Source: Ectocarpus siliculosus (taxonomy: Eukaryota; Sar; Phaeophyceae; Ectocarpales; Ectocarpaceae). Taken from it: a DNA stretch of 31,678 nucleotides. Positions 31,635-31,678 of this stretch are shown here, piece after piece; position 1 is the stretch's first letter, and every line of letters begins with the position of its first letter. The stretch is from contig FN649731.1 in the NCBI GenBank assembly GCA_000310025.1, positions 1,116,784-1,148,461 on the forward strand, written 5' to 3'. Position numbers and translations under genes: made by a program. Below the pieces are notes generated by a model. It made no database searches and had not been told where the DNA came from. It saw nothing but the letters and a program-made list of their open reading frames with translations.

Positions 31635-31678
31635 ATGTCGACCGCCGTGGCAACAAGCCCCGTCGACCTGTCCGGCGA
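31635..31678 (+). CDS. Start of a gene running off the right edge
   Basis: An acceptor-like site (ACCTCAAACGCAG, ending near 31615) is followed by a short leader and then ATG at 31635, reading MSTAVATSPVDLSG to the window end. The upstream CAC/CCT-rich stretch could be the polypyrimidine part of a 5' UTR intron. Only 14 codons are visible, so neither start nor product is certain. Confidence 0.35.
   Translation, partial: MSTAVATSPVDLSG

Overview
The window looks like nuclear DNA of an intron-rich eukaryote. There are no bacterial-style operons. Coding sequence comes in short exons joined across GT-AG boundaries with matching phase. GC-rich coding blocks are full of Gly, Ala, Pro and Gln runs, and introns carry long microsatellites. 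Some introns, a TTAGGG-type interstitial telomere tract and a possible signal-plus-transit leader fit a stramenopile alga such as a brown alga, but this assignment is inference. No rRNA, tRNA or CRISPR was seen. All exon models below come from reading frames, splice consensus and phase arithmetic only, with no homology search.

Layout. 1-276 (+): the end of a Gly/Pro/Gln-rich protein entering from the left edge. 277-3909: mostly non-coding, with an inverted pair of TATCGATA-type repeats. 3910-5115 (-): a large low-complexity exon. 5116-6542: one doubtful ORF. 6543-12615 (-): a gene of at least 11 exons, with a probable membrane segment, a long coiled coil and a proline-rich tail. 13636-15324 (+): a gene divergent from it, with a Gly-rich N-terminus and a duplicated charged helical module split by a microsatellite-bearing intron. 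16609-16901 (+): a Gly-rich terminal exon. 16902-19716: largely non-coding. 19717-23482 (-): a gene of about ten exons for a protein with two membrane spans and a Cys-rich, glycosylation-rich ectodomain; this is the most distinctive gene in the window. 23483-26048: no confident gene. 26049-28366 (+): a coding-like tract that changes frame several times, either a decayed gene or one with very short introns. 28636-29462 (-): a small gene that reads cleanly only if three introns of 34-47 bases are removed. 30175-30323 (+): a first exon with a secretory or plastid-type leader. 31088-31261: a MITE-like element. 31635-31678 (+): the start of a gene running off the right edge.

The genes do not form an obvious pathway. 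The two largest reconstructed genes (6543-12615 and 19717-23482) are both on the minus strand and both contain predicted membrane segments. The 12616-13635 interval lies between the divergent genes and could hold a shared promoter or the missing 5' exons of the minus-strand gene.
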